The notes: generated by a model from the sequence alone, not told the origin. 64,000 nt of DNA from Theodoxus fluviatilis (GCA_034096865.1 JAWQFJ010001795.1:143816-207815); one strand, 5' to 3'; shown: positions 1 to 11,930, numbered from the stretch's first letter. A program made the numbers and translations.

Positions 1-29
1 ACCCCATAGTTGAGGTCGGCCTTCTGCAC
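1..29 (-). CDS. stau: Staufen exon leading into dsRBD4 (cut by window edge)
   Basis: On the minus strand a pyrimidine-rich acceptor ending TGTTGCAG at 30-31 is followed in phase 0 by codons reading VQKADLNYG. This resembles the short Tyr-Gly linker that precedes dsRBD4 in animal Staufens. The previous exon ends in phase 0 at 4721, so the frame fits. Only 29 bases are visible, so the call depends on position, phase and the weak linker match. The acceptor itself is convincing. Confidence 0.6.
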
Positions 30-1160
30 CTGCAACAGGTTTCATGCACTGGTTGTCTGGCAAAACAACAGGGAAAGCCATGAGAATACTTCAGTGAACC
101 GCTGCTGGCCAGGTTCAGGCATGAAGAGGCATGAAGGAGGGTTAAGGCATTAATAGAGGGCTGAAAGTACTATTCATAAGACCAACATGCAGAGTATCAA
201 ATTACTGTTCAACAAAAAACAACCTGTCCTGAAACTTCAGGTTTCCATGGCAGCAATCTAAGAAGGTCACCGTGTACTGACCTTCATAAACTCCAAGGCT
301 AAAAATCAACCACTGATAACTTCAAACTTCAAAATCCTTTTTTCATTAATTTACACATTTCCATCTTCTCTCAGACTGGTTTCTTCTTTCAAGCAGTTTT
401 TGAGTAATTTTTTATTTTTAAGTTCCAAGCCCACTGCCATGAGGGCTTGGAGGATCTGCACTTCACACACACTGTCACCTATCATAGCAATAACACTCTT
501 AACAAATACTTCAAAAAGGCTTTGATTAAAAGGCAAGAATACACAGAATATATATTTTTTTACTCCTGAACTATACATGCTCCTTTTTTTTCCTTGGATA
601 TTTAAATAAAACACCTGGTAGAAAAAAATTGCTGGACAAGTATTTCTAAGGCTAATATAACAAAATCAAGCTGTCACAGAAAAGTAAAGGCTTCAGTAAT
701 GTCCAAACTATCACGATAGTGAATTTTGTCCCCCACTCCAGCCCTTGTTTTGAAGGTCCTATCCTCCATACCCTTCTTGGTGGCAGATGCGTATACTCAT
801 CTCAACTTCTCAGCCTTTTCCATGAGTGTTTTTCACAGCATTACTGTGTGCTCATGTAGACATCCTGCACCACGACCATGTGGATCGCATGTCCAGACTG
901 GACTTCCAAGACTGGCACTCCAGCAAATTACCAACAATCTCAGATCTCACTCTTCCCTATCGCTTCGGTCCATGTGTTTTACATTCCGATGTATCATGTG
1001 CATGGAATAATATTTAAACTGGGGAGCTAATCTTGTGAGTTCTAGTCATATAAATCAAAGAAAGTAACGCTGAATGCTGCTGGAAGAGAATTGAAATCAA
1101 GCACTGCCATTCTCAGACAACACTGACTGTTCTCAACTAACGCACTGTTCACATTGTTAA

Positions 1161-2093
1161 CCCTCTGGACACCATAAATTTTTTCACGTTTTTTACTCTC
1201 TGCAGCCAGTTATTTTCTGGACGTGCCCAAAAACCGAGACCCCTCCTCTGTTTAAAAATATACAATTATTTTATTCTTTGCTATAGAGGCAAATTGTTTT
1301 GAGGAAAGATGGAAAATTGAATGCTCTCTCTGATAGACCCACTGAAAAATATGTCCATGCAATACAATATCATAGGGAAAAAAACCTGAGACAACACAGA
1401 TAAAAAACGGGTCGAGTGACAGGCTGCCACTAACTCACTCGAGAATAAATCCCTGCATCGCTTCCTTTCTTCGCCCTCACTTGACCAGCATAGCGATTCG
1501 TTTCGTCGACCATCAAGTCAACGACTTCATTGTTGAAATAAAGATGAAAAGCATCCGATTCCGATACGTCGTCGGGCACATGTTGAGGAGAGTCCATGGT
1601 CTGGCACTCCAGCAACCATGAGTGGTCATACGCAGACGGAATCTTGGACTGGGCTGGTTCAACTTCGATTTCGTCATCAGAGTCACTGTCTGTGGCAAAC
1701 TCGACCAAATCTTCCTCTGTGAAGCCATGGAATTCTTCTTCAGAGTCAGAATCGAACAATATTTCAAAGATTCACTCTTCATCAGGATCGAGCTCAGCCA
1801 TTTTTTGGCCAGCGTTCGCAATCGAAATCGCGCAGCAGCGCGTCTACCTCGATCGGTAACTTCATAATTCGCTCTAAATTCGCGCACTTGCAGGGAAAAA
1901 ACATGGTGACTGTTATTATGAAAGCCAGGCTCTTCTGCGCAGTCTCCATGCGTAGAGAGCTCTCACAATCCCAAGATTCATAGCAAACGGCACCAGATTC
2001 AAACATGCCTATCAGTCTGTCGACTATAACCGCCGACGGCTGTTGGGGGGATAACTGCGTCGGCGGTTATGACCGCCACAGGCGCACAGAGGG
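1161..2093 (-). mobile_element. Non-autonomous piggyBac-type element with TTAA duplication
   Basis: TTAA stands at 1157-1160 and again at 2094-2097. The element starts CCCTCTGGACACC and ends in CAGAGGG, so the outer 7 bp are inverted copies. Next to the right end is a palindromic block with repeated GGCGGTTATGACCGCC-like motifs (2010-2080). The 933-bp interior encodes only the N-terminal part of a piggyBac transposase, on the minus strand. TTAA target duplication is diagnostic of piggyBac and a few other superfamilies; the encoded fragment decides for piggyBac. Confidence 0.85.
1430..1801 (-). pseudogene. piggyBac transposase N-terminal fragment
   Basis: From an ATG at 1801 the frame reads MAELDPDEE and then meets a TGA (1772-1774). 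It reopens for about 114 codons to a stop at 1430-1432. The sequence is strongly acidic (FDSDSEEEF, then a DSDSDDEIEVE stretch) and ends with LMVDETNRYA, which matches the 'xxTNxYA' block before the catalytic domain of piggyBac transposases (compare LLVEQTNLYAER in the element at 40.6 kb). No DDD catalytic region is present. It cannot make an active transposase; the early stop suggests even the short peptide is broken unless translation starts downstream. Confidence 0.75.
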
Positions 2094-2420
2094 TTAATGT
2101 TCCAATCAGTTGTTGCAAAGCTGTGTGCAGCTACTCTCAAGCTGGAAGCCAATGAAATCACCACACAGTTGTTCAGAGATCAAGGGAAAGTAATGAAACA
2201 CAGCTCCATGTTCTGACAGCATTCCTCTACCCCTTTTCCATGTATTTCAATATTGTCTCTTTGGAATCTGTCTACAAGCTTCACTTTCTCTATTTTGTCT
2301 GCCCATGTCAGGTGAATTTACACTGAAGATCCAAAACATTCAGCTCACAAACCAGCCTTGTCCAGTATCATTTTGACTTCATCTTCTCATGAAACAGGAA
2401 GAGGGTGAGTAGGGGAGTGT

Positions 2421-2512
2421 GTGTGTGTGTGTGCGCGCGCGTGCGTGCGTGCGTGTGTGTGTGTGCGCCTGTGTGCGCGTGTGTGCGTGCGTGCAAGAGA
2501 GAGAGAGAGAGC
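2421..2512. repeat. GT/GCGT then GA microsatellite
   Basis: A run of GT and GCGT units is followed by a short GA tract ending near 2512. It has no coding meaning; the Cys/His/Thr-rich open frames across it are translation artefacts. Confidence 0.9.
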
Positions 2513-3782
2513 ATATTATGGAATACTGAGGATGAACACAAAGTTGTCCAAAATTGAGTTATCATGAACTTGTTAGAGCAGGACAAACAAGATGCTGTTA
2601 GTTGAGCTGACCAAGGATTGAGGGGAATTAAAAACTAAACGAAACAAAGGAATTTTCAAGAAGCAAGCAGATGGAAAAGCAAAGTTTTCCAGGGCACACA
2701 AGGAAATAGCTGATCCTTGAAAATTACATGGGAATAAGAGATTTGGTGTCTTGCTGAAAGCAGTACTTCAGCAGAGCAGATATGGTTGAAACCATGAAGT
2801 TGGCAAGATCTCTCAACATAAAAATCCTCTCAGCAAATCTGCACCCACGTTGCTGGCCCATGAGACAACCAAAGTCAAAAGTTCTGGTGCCCTGGCACTG
2901 CGAGTACATCCTCATCACTCCATAAGTTTGACTGTGCCCTATTGTTGCACTTGTTTATTCACTCCTCTTTGTCTTGATGACTTTGCCTTATCTTGACTGT
3001 TTTGGTTGCATTTTCTTCAAATTTCAGTCGGCCTTGTGGTGAGACTTGGTATTTGCCATCTACACTCCTTTCAGAAAAGTTGCCAACCGTCAATGAGAAA
3101 CAAAGGAAGCAAATGCTAACTCCCTTTTGGGCATTGTATACCAAAAGAACTCAAACATTATTAACATCAAAATATAAAATGAGTAAGAGTGGACATCATC
3201 ACCATGTCAATGAATGGCGTCTACAGAATGGGATGGACTGACCAGAATTGGTTAACTTCCATTATTCCCCTTTGCAAATATGATTACCTCATATATATTA
3301 CAAGGAAGATAAAAAAAGGCAATTGTAAAAGAATTTCTCTATGCCCAGTTTCAAGATGATTGAAGCATAACTGTGGAAGATTGAAAACAATTGTACAGCA
3401 CTCACATTTCCTTTCTTCATCATACACTTTTCTATTAGCACTACAGCATTTGTGAACCAGTCACATCATTCCGAATAATTTCCACTTCAGTTGTGTGTTC
3501 TCTGTTGCCAACGTCCCATATGGGGGAGGGGGGGGTGGGGGGGGGGGGGTGTGTGTGCGACAAAGAGGGTTGGGGTGAGCATGATATTTATGCACTACTT
3601 CTGTATTTTCAATCTATAACTTGTAATGCCTACACGCTTTTCTGATACATTCCCTACCATGATATAGCATTTTGTTGTTTCCCTAGCAACAAAAGATTTA
3701 CAATACTTAACCTTAAAATCATTATTTTAAACTTCCCTTTGCAATATGGCTGCATTGACATTTCCACAGCAAAACAAACAAA

Positions 3783-4618
3783 CAAGAAGGGCAGCCCATA
3801 CGACTCACATGCTTGACCTTCACACGACATTGACCTTTACATGACCTTGACCTTCAGGTGACCTTCAAGGTCAAACAACTAAACCTAGCAATGACATCAT
3901 ACACTAAGAACTGCTTTACACATTTTCCCTACCAAAATACATATGACCTTGACCCAAGGTCAAGGTCATCCAAGGTCATGCAACACAAAGCTGTTAATTC
4001 AAGACATAGGAAGCACAATGGTGCTTATTGGCACTTTCTACCATGAGATATGGTTACTTTTAGTGGTTCACTACCCCATTTTGGTCACATTTCATAAGGG
4101 TCAAACTGACCTTGACCTTGATGACATGTGACCAAATGTGTCTCATGATGAAAGTATAACATGTGTACTACAATGTTATGAAGCTTGGAAGAGTTACCTT
4201 CCATAATTCAGGGTCAAGGTCACTTCAAAATATGTGTACAATCCAACTTTAAAGAACTCCTGTGACCTTGACCTTGAAGCAAGGTCAATCAAACTGGTAT
4301 CAAAAGATGGGGATTACTTTGCCCTATATACCAGGTATCCAATCTCAAAAACTTCCGAAAAAATTGGGAAAATGTGAAAAATGGCTGTTTTTTAGACAAC
4401 ATTTACGGCCCCTGCGACCTTGACCTTAAAGCAAGGTCAAGTCACTGTGTATGTTTTTTGACGCCTTGTCATCCTACACCATCATGCCAAATGGGGTGTT
4501 GATAGACTTAATAGTCTCCAAGAAAAATCCAACGTTAAAGTTTTTTTACGGACGACACCACGCCCGGACGAAACGGGTGAGTACATAGACTCACTTTTGC
4601 TTCGCATGTGAATCAAAA
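3783..4618 (+). repeat. AGGTCA-rich dispersed repeat, copy 1
   Basis: This is the first of three copies of a roughly 0.85-kb repeat. Each copy begins near AACAAGAAGGGCA..CCCATACGACTCACATGC and ends near ATAGACTCACTTTTGC..CATGTGA.TCAAAAA. GACTCACATGC occurs near both ends in inverted orientation, which suggests imperfect terminal inverted repeats. The body is dominated by TGACCT/AGGTCA hexamers, often as TGACCTTGACCTT or CAAGGTCAAGGTCA. No transposase is visible. The class is unknown; a non-autonomous DNA element is likeliest. Confidence 0.8.
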
Positions 4619-4720
4619 ACCCTAGGAGGGTAGCAAGACACTATTTCTATATGCCAGACATAATGCAAAATGCGCAATGCCCAAAGCTGAAGGCACTGAG
4701 CGGAGAAAGTCGAGAGTCAC

Positions 4721-4945
4721 CTTGATGAGGTTCCTGTTCTTCTTCTTGTTGACTGGCTGCTTGGTCTTGGGGCGCTGGATGGTGGCGGAGAGGGGAGGCA
4801 TCTGCCGTAGCTCCTCCAGCATCATCTCTGCTGCCTTCTTTTTGGAGACCTTTTTGCTGTTGCCTTCCGCCTCTGTCATCAGGTCCCCCACACTGCAGTG
4901 CGTCACAAACATCTTCATGTGTGGCGGTCCCGACTCCCGCACCAC
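4721..4945 (-). CDS. stau: Staufen exon: most of dsRBD3
   Basis: A 75-codon exon lies between an acceptor ending GTGTGCAG (4946-4953) and an ATCAAG|GTGACT donor, in phase 0 at both ends. It reads VVRESGPPHMKMFVTH, then a Val-Gly-Asp strand, then EAEGNSKKVSKKKAAE and a helix EMMLEELRQMPPL. These are the beta strands, the basic KKxSKKxAA loop and helix 2 of a canonical RNA-binding dsRBD. The ESGPPHMK motif is characteristic of Staufen dsRBD3, the domain that binds RNA most strongly in this family. A basic tail (KTKQPVNKKKNRN) follows and corresponds to the Lys/Arg-rich linker before dsRBD4. All expected RNA-contacting lysines are present. Confidence 0.96.
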
Positions 4946-5139
4946 CTGCACACCGGGAAGAACACAAGTGTCAGTTATGACCCAGACATAATGAAAAATG
5001 GGTACTACACTATAGAATGCCAGAAACATTTTTAAAAGACTGGTTACAACAATCGCACAGAAAAACAAGGGCATTACAATCACTGCACAAGATGCTTGCA
5101 TATAATGACCATTACACAATTATAGAGAAATACAGATGC

Positions 5140-6150
5140 TTCAACATTATTCAGAAACACATATTACAACCATCAGACAGAAATACATATGCTACAACCA
5201 TTATACAGAAACATAGATGTTACAACCATCAGACAGAAATAAGATGCTACAACCAACAGACAGAGACACAGATGTTACAATCATCAGACAGAAATACAGA
5301 TGCTACAACCATTATACAGAAACACATGTTACAATCATCAGAGAAATATATATGCTACAACCATTATACAGAAACACAGATGTTACAACCATCAGACAGA
5401 AATACAGATGCTACAACCATTATTCAGAGACACAGATGTTACAAACATCAGACAGAAATACAGATGCTACAACCATCAGACAGAAATACAGATGCTACAA
5501 CCATTATTCAGAGACACATGTTACAAACATCAGACAGAAATACAGATGCTACAAACATCAGACAGAAATACAGATGCTACAACCATCAGACAGAAACACA
5601 GATGTTACAACCATCAGACAGAATACAGATGCTACAACCATTAGACAGAAACACAGATGTTACAACCATCAGACAGAACTATAGATGCTACAACCATCAG
5701 ACAGAAACACAGGTGTTACAACCAGCAGACAGAAATACAGATGCTACAACCATTATTCAGAGACACAGATGTTACAACCATCAGACAGAAACACAGATGT
5801 TACAACCAACAGAGACACAGATGTTACAACCATCAGACAGAAATACAGACGCTACAACCATCAGACAGAAACACAGATGTTACAACCAGCAGACATAAAT
5901 AAGATGATGCAACCAACAGACAGAAACATAGATGTTACAACCATCAGACAGATATACAGATGCTACAACCATCAGACAGAAACACAGATATGACAACCAT
6001 CAGACAGAAATACAGATGCTACAACCATCAGACAGAAACACAGATGTTACAACCATCAGACAGAAATACTCATGTTACAATCATCAGATAGAAACACAGA
6101 TGTTACGACCATTATTCAGAAATACAGATGATACAATCATCAGACAGGAA
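5140..6150. repeat. 28-bp minisatellite in the Staufen dsRBD3 intron
   Basis: About 36 imperfect copies of a 28-bp unit (AGATGCTACAACCATCAGAC plus AGAAATAC) lie in the intron 4946-6352. Some units carry ATTATTCAGAG or ATTATACAGAA in place of ATCAGACAG. The unit lacks stops in several plus-strand frames, which creates long meaningless open frames (up to 293 codons). The edges fade into diverged units near 5100 and 6200. Confidence 0.92.
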
Positions 6151-6352
6151 ACACTGTTGTCACAACCCTCACAAACACAGTTGTTATTACCCATACACAC
6201 CCAATTAAACATGTACGACCATCACAAGGAAACAGTGGGCACAACAACTGAACCCTGACTAGCAAAATTCTCAAAACATGCTTTGGAAAAGTACAGACAT
6301 CAACACATGGTAAAGTTTGCCATGAGATAAGAAAGAATTTCTTGCAACTTAC

Positions 6353-6429
6353 CTCAAAGTTGACCGGGAGATTTCGCTTTAGGGCTATTTCGTGGACTAG
6401 ACTGATTTCCGACTTCAGTTTGTCCTTTT
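6353..6429 (-). CDS. stau: Staufen exon: start of dsRBD3
   Basis: A 77-bp exon runs from a CATTGCAG acceptor (6430-6431) to an AACTTTGAG|GTAAGT donor at 6353/6352, a near-perfect consensus. With the G carried from the previous exon it reads EKDKLKSEISLVHEIALKRN and then LPVNFE. This is helix 1 and the first strand of Staufen dsRBD3. The match to the animal consensus (SEIS.V.EIALKRNLPVNFE) leaves little doubt. It joins in phase 0 to the exon at 4945, which opens VVRESGPP, giving a complete dsRBD3 across the two exons. Confidence 0.95.
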
Positions 6430-6659
6430 CTGCAATGAAAATTTCTAATAGTCAAATTCAGGCATGTCTATTCAAAATCAAAGTTATCTGTCATGGCCGG
6501 TGCAACCATTCAATGTACAGAATATGCTGTGCTAAATGATTATCTTGGAGAGCAAGCTTTAACCAAGACTACGGAAATGCCATGCTTCCAAAATGACCCT
6601 TTCCTTGCCAGAGTCAGGTAAATTGAGTAAAAATACTGTACGTTTATATATGACACATT

Positions 6660-7060
6660 CCATCGAGGGCTCCAGTAGTCCTGTGGTTAGAACACTTGCC
6701 TTGTGGCTAGCTGGTGTGGTTCTACACAAATGAAATGCATCAGTTGCATCCTTGGGCAAGATACTTAACTCATGTTGCCTCTCCTAGCATTGCCACTCCT
6801 AGCGTTGCCTCTCCTAGCATTGCCACTCCTAGCGTTGCCTCTCCTAGCATTGCCTCTCCTAGCGTTGCCTCTCCTAGCATTGCCTCTCCTAGCGTTGCCT
6901 CTCCTAGCGTTGCCTCTCCTAGCATTGCCTCTCCTAGCGTTGCCTCTCCTAGCGTTGCCTCTCCTAGCATTGCCACTCCTAGCATTGCCTCTCCTAGCAT
7001 TGCCTCTCCTACAGATGAATAAAACTGGGTACTGGGTGCTGCACAGTGGTGACTGAGGGT
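6660..7060 (+). mobile_element. tRNA-derived SINE split by a 15-bp minisatellite
   Basis: TAGTCCTGTGGTTAGAACAC followed by TTGCC looks like a Pol III A box, and CTGGTGTGGTTCTAC like a weak B box. After these comes CCTTGGGCAAGATACTTAAC, a block shared by many animal SINEs. The expected 3' part (AATAAAACTGGGTACTGGGT, then GCACAGTGGTGACTGAGGG) appears only after the minisatellite. The array therefore seems to have grown inside the SINE. The class call is good; exact ends are uncertain. Confidence 0.6.
6772..7011. repeat. 15-bp minisatellite (GCCTCTCCTAGCATT)
   Basis: Sixteen units of GCCTCTCCTAGCATT/GCCACTCCTAGCGTT stand in register. Because 15 is a multiple of three, all six frames stay open or short-periodic. 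The Leu/Ala/Pro-Ser repeat proteins predicted on both strands are artefacts. Confidence 0.95.
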
Positions 7061-7063
7061 TAA

Positions 7064-8134
7064 CTCATTCAAGACAGGGCATTTCGTCTCTAGCTATGGC
7101 ATATCAGACAACACATTTCTACATTTTAGGAAAACACTTGCCCCCCAAAAACTATACACAATAAGACTTTGAACTTATCAGATTTAATTGTAAACATAAT
7201 TTACATCATACCCAAAAATTAAGTCAATCACATTAATATAATTGCTTTTGTAAAACTGGACAATATTTCACATTTTTGCACCACAATGAGAACACGGGGT
7301 TGAAATAAAGAAGGAAAATTTTTCCTGAGTCTCCTAAAGCTCAATTCCTCATCAGACATGAAGGAAAATGGTTAAAGTTTGATAAGAAAGTTCACTGGTA
7401 TTGTAGATTATACACATAAAGTCGTTGACTTCAAGGTTGAAAATTCTCAACTGGAAAAATTTCCGCTACACCATATGCATCCTCGGGCACTAACACCTAA
7501 TCAGCAAGGAGATCTTGGCTGAGAAAGTTGAGAGGAATGTGGCAATCTTTCAACAGATGAAGGCCATTTGTTCCCGTAAATGAATGCATAGCAGGAAAGA
7601 AAGACAGAATCTTTGTGCCAATCACCCAGGAAAAAACTTAACAAATTTATCCGCAGACAAATTCTGCACAGCTGCTGGCTGGGCTATGATCGACTGGATG
7701 CAGAACTTCCATCTCCTGTGATCTCCCTGTCACCTTCGCTCGCCTTGGACGAACTCATTACCATATTCTTCTATCTCAGAGCCTTCTGTCTGCAAAATTT
7801 TTCTTATTTCAAATGCTGACAAGTGCTCCATCCATCATTTGCTGTCGCTGCAAAGCAACAATGAAATATAGCGTGAAACTGTCTCGTCAACCTGCGAAGC
7901 AGAGCTACCCCTGGCTTCAAAAATATCTCTATACATCGCAATGCATGGGAATAAGGGCACTAGAGTTGCCTCTCTTAATAGATAGCTAGAGAAGCTAGCT
8001 CTACCTCTTAGTTTTGAATTAAGCATGGTAGGTGAGAGCGGCAAATTTTCTAAGTGCAAATTCCCGATTAGGGACGTTCGTCTTGAACGGTTGCGCGAAG
8101 CCAAACCCCATCGGGAACGTTCATCTTGAATGAG
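7064..8134. mobile_element. Probable piggyBac-like MITE with one lost TTAA
   Basis: The left end is TTAA (7060-7063) followed by CTCATTCAAGACAGGGC. The right end is the inverse of CTCATTCAAGATGAACG at 8118-8134, so 11 bp match exactly. The right flank reads AGAA where TTAA is expected, which could be mutation. CYCATT ends are shared with the elements at 37.0, 39.9 and 57.3 kb. No recognisable transposase fragment is seen inside. Confidence 0.55.
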
Positions 8135-8195
8135 AGAAAAGCCCCAAGAGGAATTCTAATGTATCTGAGCAAGAAATAACATTCCTATTATTATC

Positions 8196-8226
<31 letters not shown>

Positions 8227-8380
8227 GGATGATGATGAGGATTGTTATTATCATTCACTGCAATAGACCCTATGCATCACTCCACCCATAGACTGAGACA
8301 AACAGTACTCGGCTGAGGTGCAGGAGCAAATTTACGTAGTCACATGACAGGTGCAATGTCATGATTCAACTCAAATTTTA

Positions 8381-9232
8381 ACAAGAAGGGCAAAGCCCAT
8401 ACGACTCACATGCTTGACCTTGACCTTTATATGACCTTGACCTTCAGGTGACCTTCAAGGTCAAGGTCAAACAACTAAACCTACCAATGACATCATACAC
8501 TAAGAAATGCTTTACACATTTTTCCTACAAAAATACATGTGACCTTGACCCAAGGTCAAGGTCATCCAAGGTCATGCAACACAAAGCTGTTAATTCAAGA
8601 CATAGGAAGCACAATGGTGCTTATTGGCACTTTTTACCATGAGATATAGTCACTTTTAGTGGTTCACTACCCCATTTTGGTCACATTTCATAAGGGTCAA
8701 AGTGACCTTGACCATGATGATATGTGAACAAATGTGTCTCATGATGAAAGTATAACATGTGCCCCACATAATTATTAAGTTTGAAACAGTTATCTTCCAT
8801 AGTTCAGGGTCAAGGTCACTTCAAAATATGTATACAATCCAACTTTGAAGAGCTCCTGTGACCTTGACCTTGAAGCAAGGTCAACCAAACTGGTATCAAA
8901 AGATAGGGCTTGCTTTGATTTATATACCACTTGTAGCTAAGGTCGCCATTCTCAATAACGTGGGAGAAAATTGGGAAAATGTGAAAAATGACTGTTTTTG
9001 AGACCACATTTATGGCTCCTGTGACCTTGACCTTGAAGCAAGGTCAAGTCACTATGTATGTTTTTTGAGGCCTTGTCATCATACACCATCATGCCACATT
9101 TGGTGTTGATAGACTTAATAGTCTCCGAGAAAAATCCAACGTTTAAGTTTTTTACGCCCGGACGCCCGGACGGACGGACGGACGAAACGGCTCAGTACAT
9201 AGACTCACTTTTGCTTCGCATGTGAGTCAAAA
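8381..9232 (+). repeat. AGGTCA-rich dispersed repeat, copy 2
   Basis: This is the most complete copy, with the same ends as copy 1. I count 19 exact AGGTCA/TGACCT hexamers in about 850 bp. Several lie in the form TCAAGGTCA, the extended half-site bound by monomeric nuclear receptors of the FTZ-F1/SF-1 and ERR type. A CCCGGACGGACGG tract stands near the right end. Strand here follows the arbitrary convention that the AACAAGAAGGGC end is left. Confidence 0.85.
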
Positions 9233-9564
9233 ATTGTATTAAGAAACTGCAGAAATTTAGAAAATGCTCATAAGAATTCGGATGACTTTGCATACATACC
9301 CATTTTCATACCCATGCCTATTCAGGTGTCCAACAGTGGAGACAATGAGATAAACCAATTCAGATCACTCCCATCAAATCACATACAGATACACTGCATC
9401 TCTGTACCTCAAATATGACATAAACCTCTTTTGAAAAGATTAAGGAATAGCTCATGTGTGCGTTTATTTTCATTTGGGAGTGTTTTTACTATGATTAATA
9501 CAGATTCGTATAATAAAATTCACGTCATTACTCCTTTCAAAATGTCATCCTTCCCACTAGTTAT

Positions 9565-11205
9565 AACAAGAACGGCAAAGCCCATACGACTCACATGCTT
9601 GACCTTGACCTTTACATGACCTTGACCTTCAGGTGACCTTCAAGATCAATGTCAAACAACTAAACTTAACAATGACATCATACACTAAGAACTGCTTTAC
9701 ACATTTTTCCTACAAAAATACATGTGACCTTGACCCAAGGTCAAGGTCATTCAAGGTCATGCAACACAAAGCTGTTAATTCAAGACATAGGAAGCACAAT
9801 GGTGCTTATTGGCACTTTCTACCATGAGATATGGTTACTTTTAGTGGTTACTACCCCATTTTGGTCACATTTCATAAGGGTCAAATTGACCTTGACCTTG
9901 ATGATATGTGACCAAATGTGTCTCATGATGAAAGTATAACATGTGTACTACAATCTTCTGAAGTTTGGAAGAGTTGTCTTCCATAGTTCAGGGTCAAGGT
10001 CACTTCAAAATATGTATACAATCCAACTTTAAAGAGCTCCTGTGACCTTGACCTTGAAGCAAGGTCAATCAAACTGGTATCAAAAGATAGGGATTACTTT
10101 GCCCTATATACCATATATAGGTCAGGTATCCAATCTCAAAAACTTCAGAGAAAATTGGGAACATGTGAAAAATGGCTCTTTTTTAACATTTACGGCCCCT
10201 GCGACCTTGACCTTGAAGCAAGGTCAAACCACTATGTATGTTTTTGTGCGCCTTGTCATCATACACCATCATGCCAAATTGGGTGTTGATAGACTTAATA
10301 GTCTCCGAGAAAAATCCAACGTTAAAGTTTTTTACGGACAGCAGGACGTCTGGACGCCCGGACGCCCAGACGCCCAGACGCCCGGATGGATGACACAGGT
10401 GACCTAGTATGAAAGTATAACATGTGTACTACAATGTTATGAAGTTTGGAAGAGTTATCTTTCATAGTTCGGGGTCAAGGTCACTTCAAAATATGTATAC
10501 AATCCAACTTTAAAGAGCTCCTGTGACCTTGACCTTGAAGCAAGGTCAAGTCACTATGTATGTTAATGTACGCCTTGTCATCCTACACCATCATGCCAAA
10601 TTGGGTGTTGATAGACTTAATAGTTTCCGAGAAAAATCCAACGTTAAAGTTTTTTTATGGACGACAGGACACTCGGCCGCTTGGCCGCCCGGACGGCCGC
10701 GCAGACAGATGACACTGGTCATCTAGTATAAAAGTATAACATGTGTACTACAATCTTATGAAGTTTGGAAGAGTTATCTTCCATAGTTCAGGGTCAAGGT
10801 CACTTCAAAATATGTATACAATTCAACTTTAAAGAACTCCTGTGACCTTGACCTTGAAGCAAGGTAAATCAAACTGGAATCAAAAGATAGAGATTACTTT
10901 GCCCTATATACCATATATAGGTCAGGTATCCAATCTCAAAAACTTCTGAGAAAATTGGGAAAAATTGAAAAATGCCTGTTTTTTAGACAACATTTACGGC
11001 CCCTGCGACCTTGACCTTGAAGCAAGGTCAAGCCACTATGTATGTTTTTGTACGCCTTGTCATCCTACACCATCATGTCATATTGGGTGTTGATAGACTT
11101 AATAGTCTCCAAGAAAAATCCAACGTTAAAGTTTTTTACAGACGCCCGGACGGACGAAAAGGGTGAGTACATAGACTCACTTTTGCTTCGCATGTGAGTC
11201 AAAAA
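9565..11205 (+). repeat. AGGTCA-rich dispersed repeat, copy 3, internally triplicated
   Basis: It starts and ends like copies 1 and 2 but is twice as long. The segment beginning GAAAGTATAACATGTGTACTA recurs at about 9928, 10409 and 10730, each followed by the CTTGACCTTGAAGCAAGG block and a CCCGGACG/CGGCCG tract. The right two-thirds have therefore been amplified in tandem. Only 330 bp separate it from copy 2. Confidence 0.82.
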
Positions 11206-11733
11206 TAGTTTCTGACCCATCATTTTCAAGAAGCTGACCACGATTCATTAAAACATATTTTAAATAAATTTAAAAAATTACAACCTCTATATTTAAGGAA
11301 AACATCTGTATGAGGAACTAATTCTTGATGATTGCAATGCCTGATCAGCAGCACTTTTCTTTGCGTGAACTTGTAATGTCCCACACAGTTTCTGCCCATT
11401 GCTGCAATTCCACAACTGACCTCATCATTAGCTAGGTCCCAGCTGCTTCCTCTTGCATTTCCATCCTCAAACTCATTCTGAGTTTAGCAGTCAAGTGACC
11501 ACCTTAAGGCAGAGCTGTCTCCTGTTAAGTTCCCTGTGTGGTCCCTTAATTTAGGATGAGTTTGAGTAGGAACTGGGGAGCTCACCCACACCTATGATGG
11601 GAGGCAAGGGAGGAGGGCACTCTTTTGGGACATAATTATTTGACACCTGGCATATATTTAAGACCATCTCAAAGAATAAGATGTATCCAGACCACAACAG
11701 AATTATTCCAAGGGCAAAAACAGTAGAACCCAC

Positions 11734-11930
11734 CTTCATCTTCTGTCTCGACCTTCACTTCTTCCTTTTGTGCAGGCCCTTCTGGCATGGGGAGGCTTTT
11801 GATGACTCGCAGAGCCTTGGCTGCAGCGTTGTGTCGAGCTGCCTGGCGTGTTGACCCCTCGCCAATGAACTCTCTGGTCCCCACTTTTAGGGACACATAA
11901 AAGGTGCGTGGCACACGTGGATAGTGGTAC
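11734..11930 (-). CDS. stau: Staufen exon: C-terminal two thirds of dsRBD2
   Basis: A 197-bp exon runs between a TTTTTGGCAG acceptor (11931-11932) and a GATGAAG|GTGGGT donor. Its first base completes the Arg codon split at the upstream exon. It reads YHYPRVPRTFYVSLKVGTRE, then FIGEGSTRQAARHNAAAKAL and RVIKSLPMPE. These are strands 2-3 and helix 2 of Staufen dsRBD2, and the TRQAAxHxAAxKAL helix is typical. An acidic linker (KEEVKVETEDE) then leads to dsRBD3, as in other Staufens. dsRBD2 of Staufen is usually split by a variable Pro/Tyr-rich loop; here the loop falls across the exon junction and is short. Confidence 0.96.

Larger units (their letters stand above)
30..4720 (-). other. Staufen intron, 4.7 kb, repeat-filled
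   Basis: This intron holds a piggyBac derivative (1161-2093), a GT/GA microsatellite (2421-2512), a G-rich run (about 3523-3551) and the first copy of the AGGTCA-rich repeat (3783-4618). I see no coding exon in the remaining unique stretches (30-1150, 2100-2400, 2520-3780). The short open frames there have no family resemblance and no supported splice sites. Confidence 0.75.

Noticed and set aside
5017..5993. 293-codon Gln/Thr/Asn/Tyr-rich frame that looks like a prion-type protein
   Set aside because: It is a 28-bp minisatellite read in overlapping frames; indels between units shift the frame freely.
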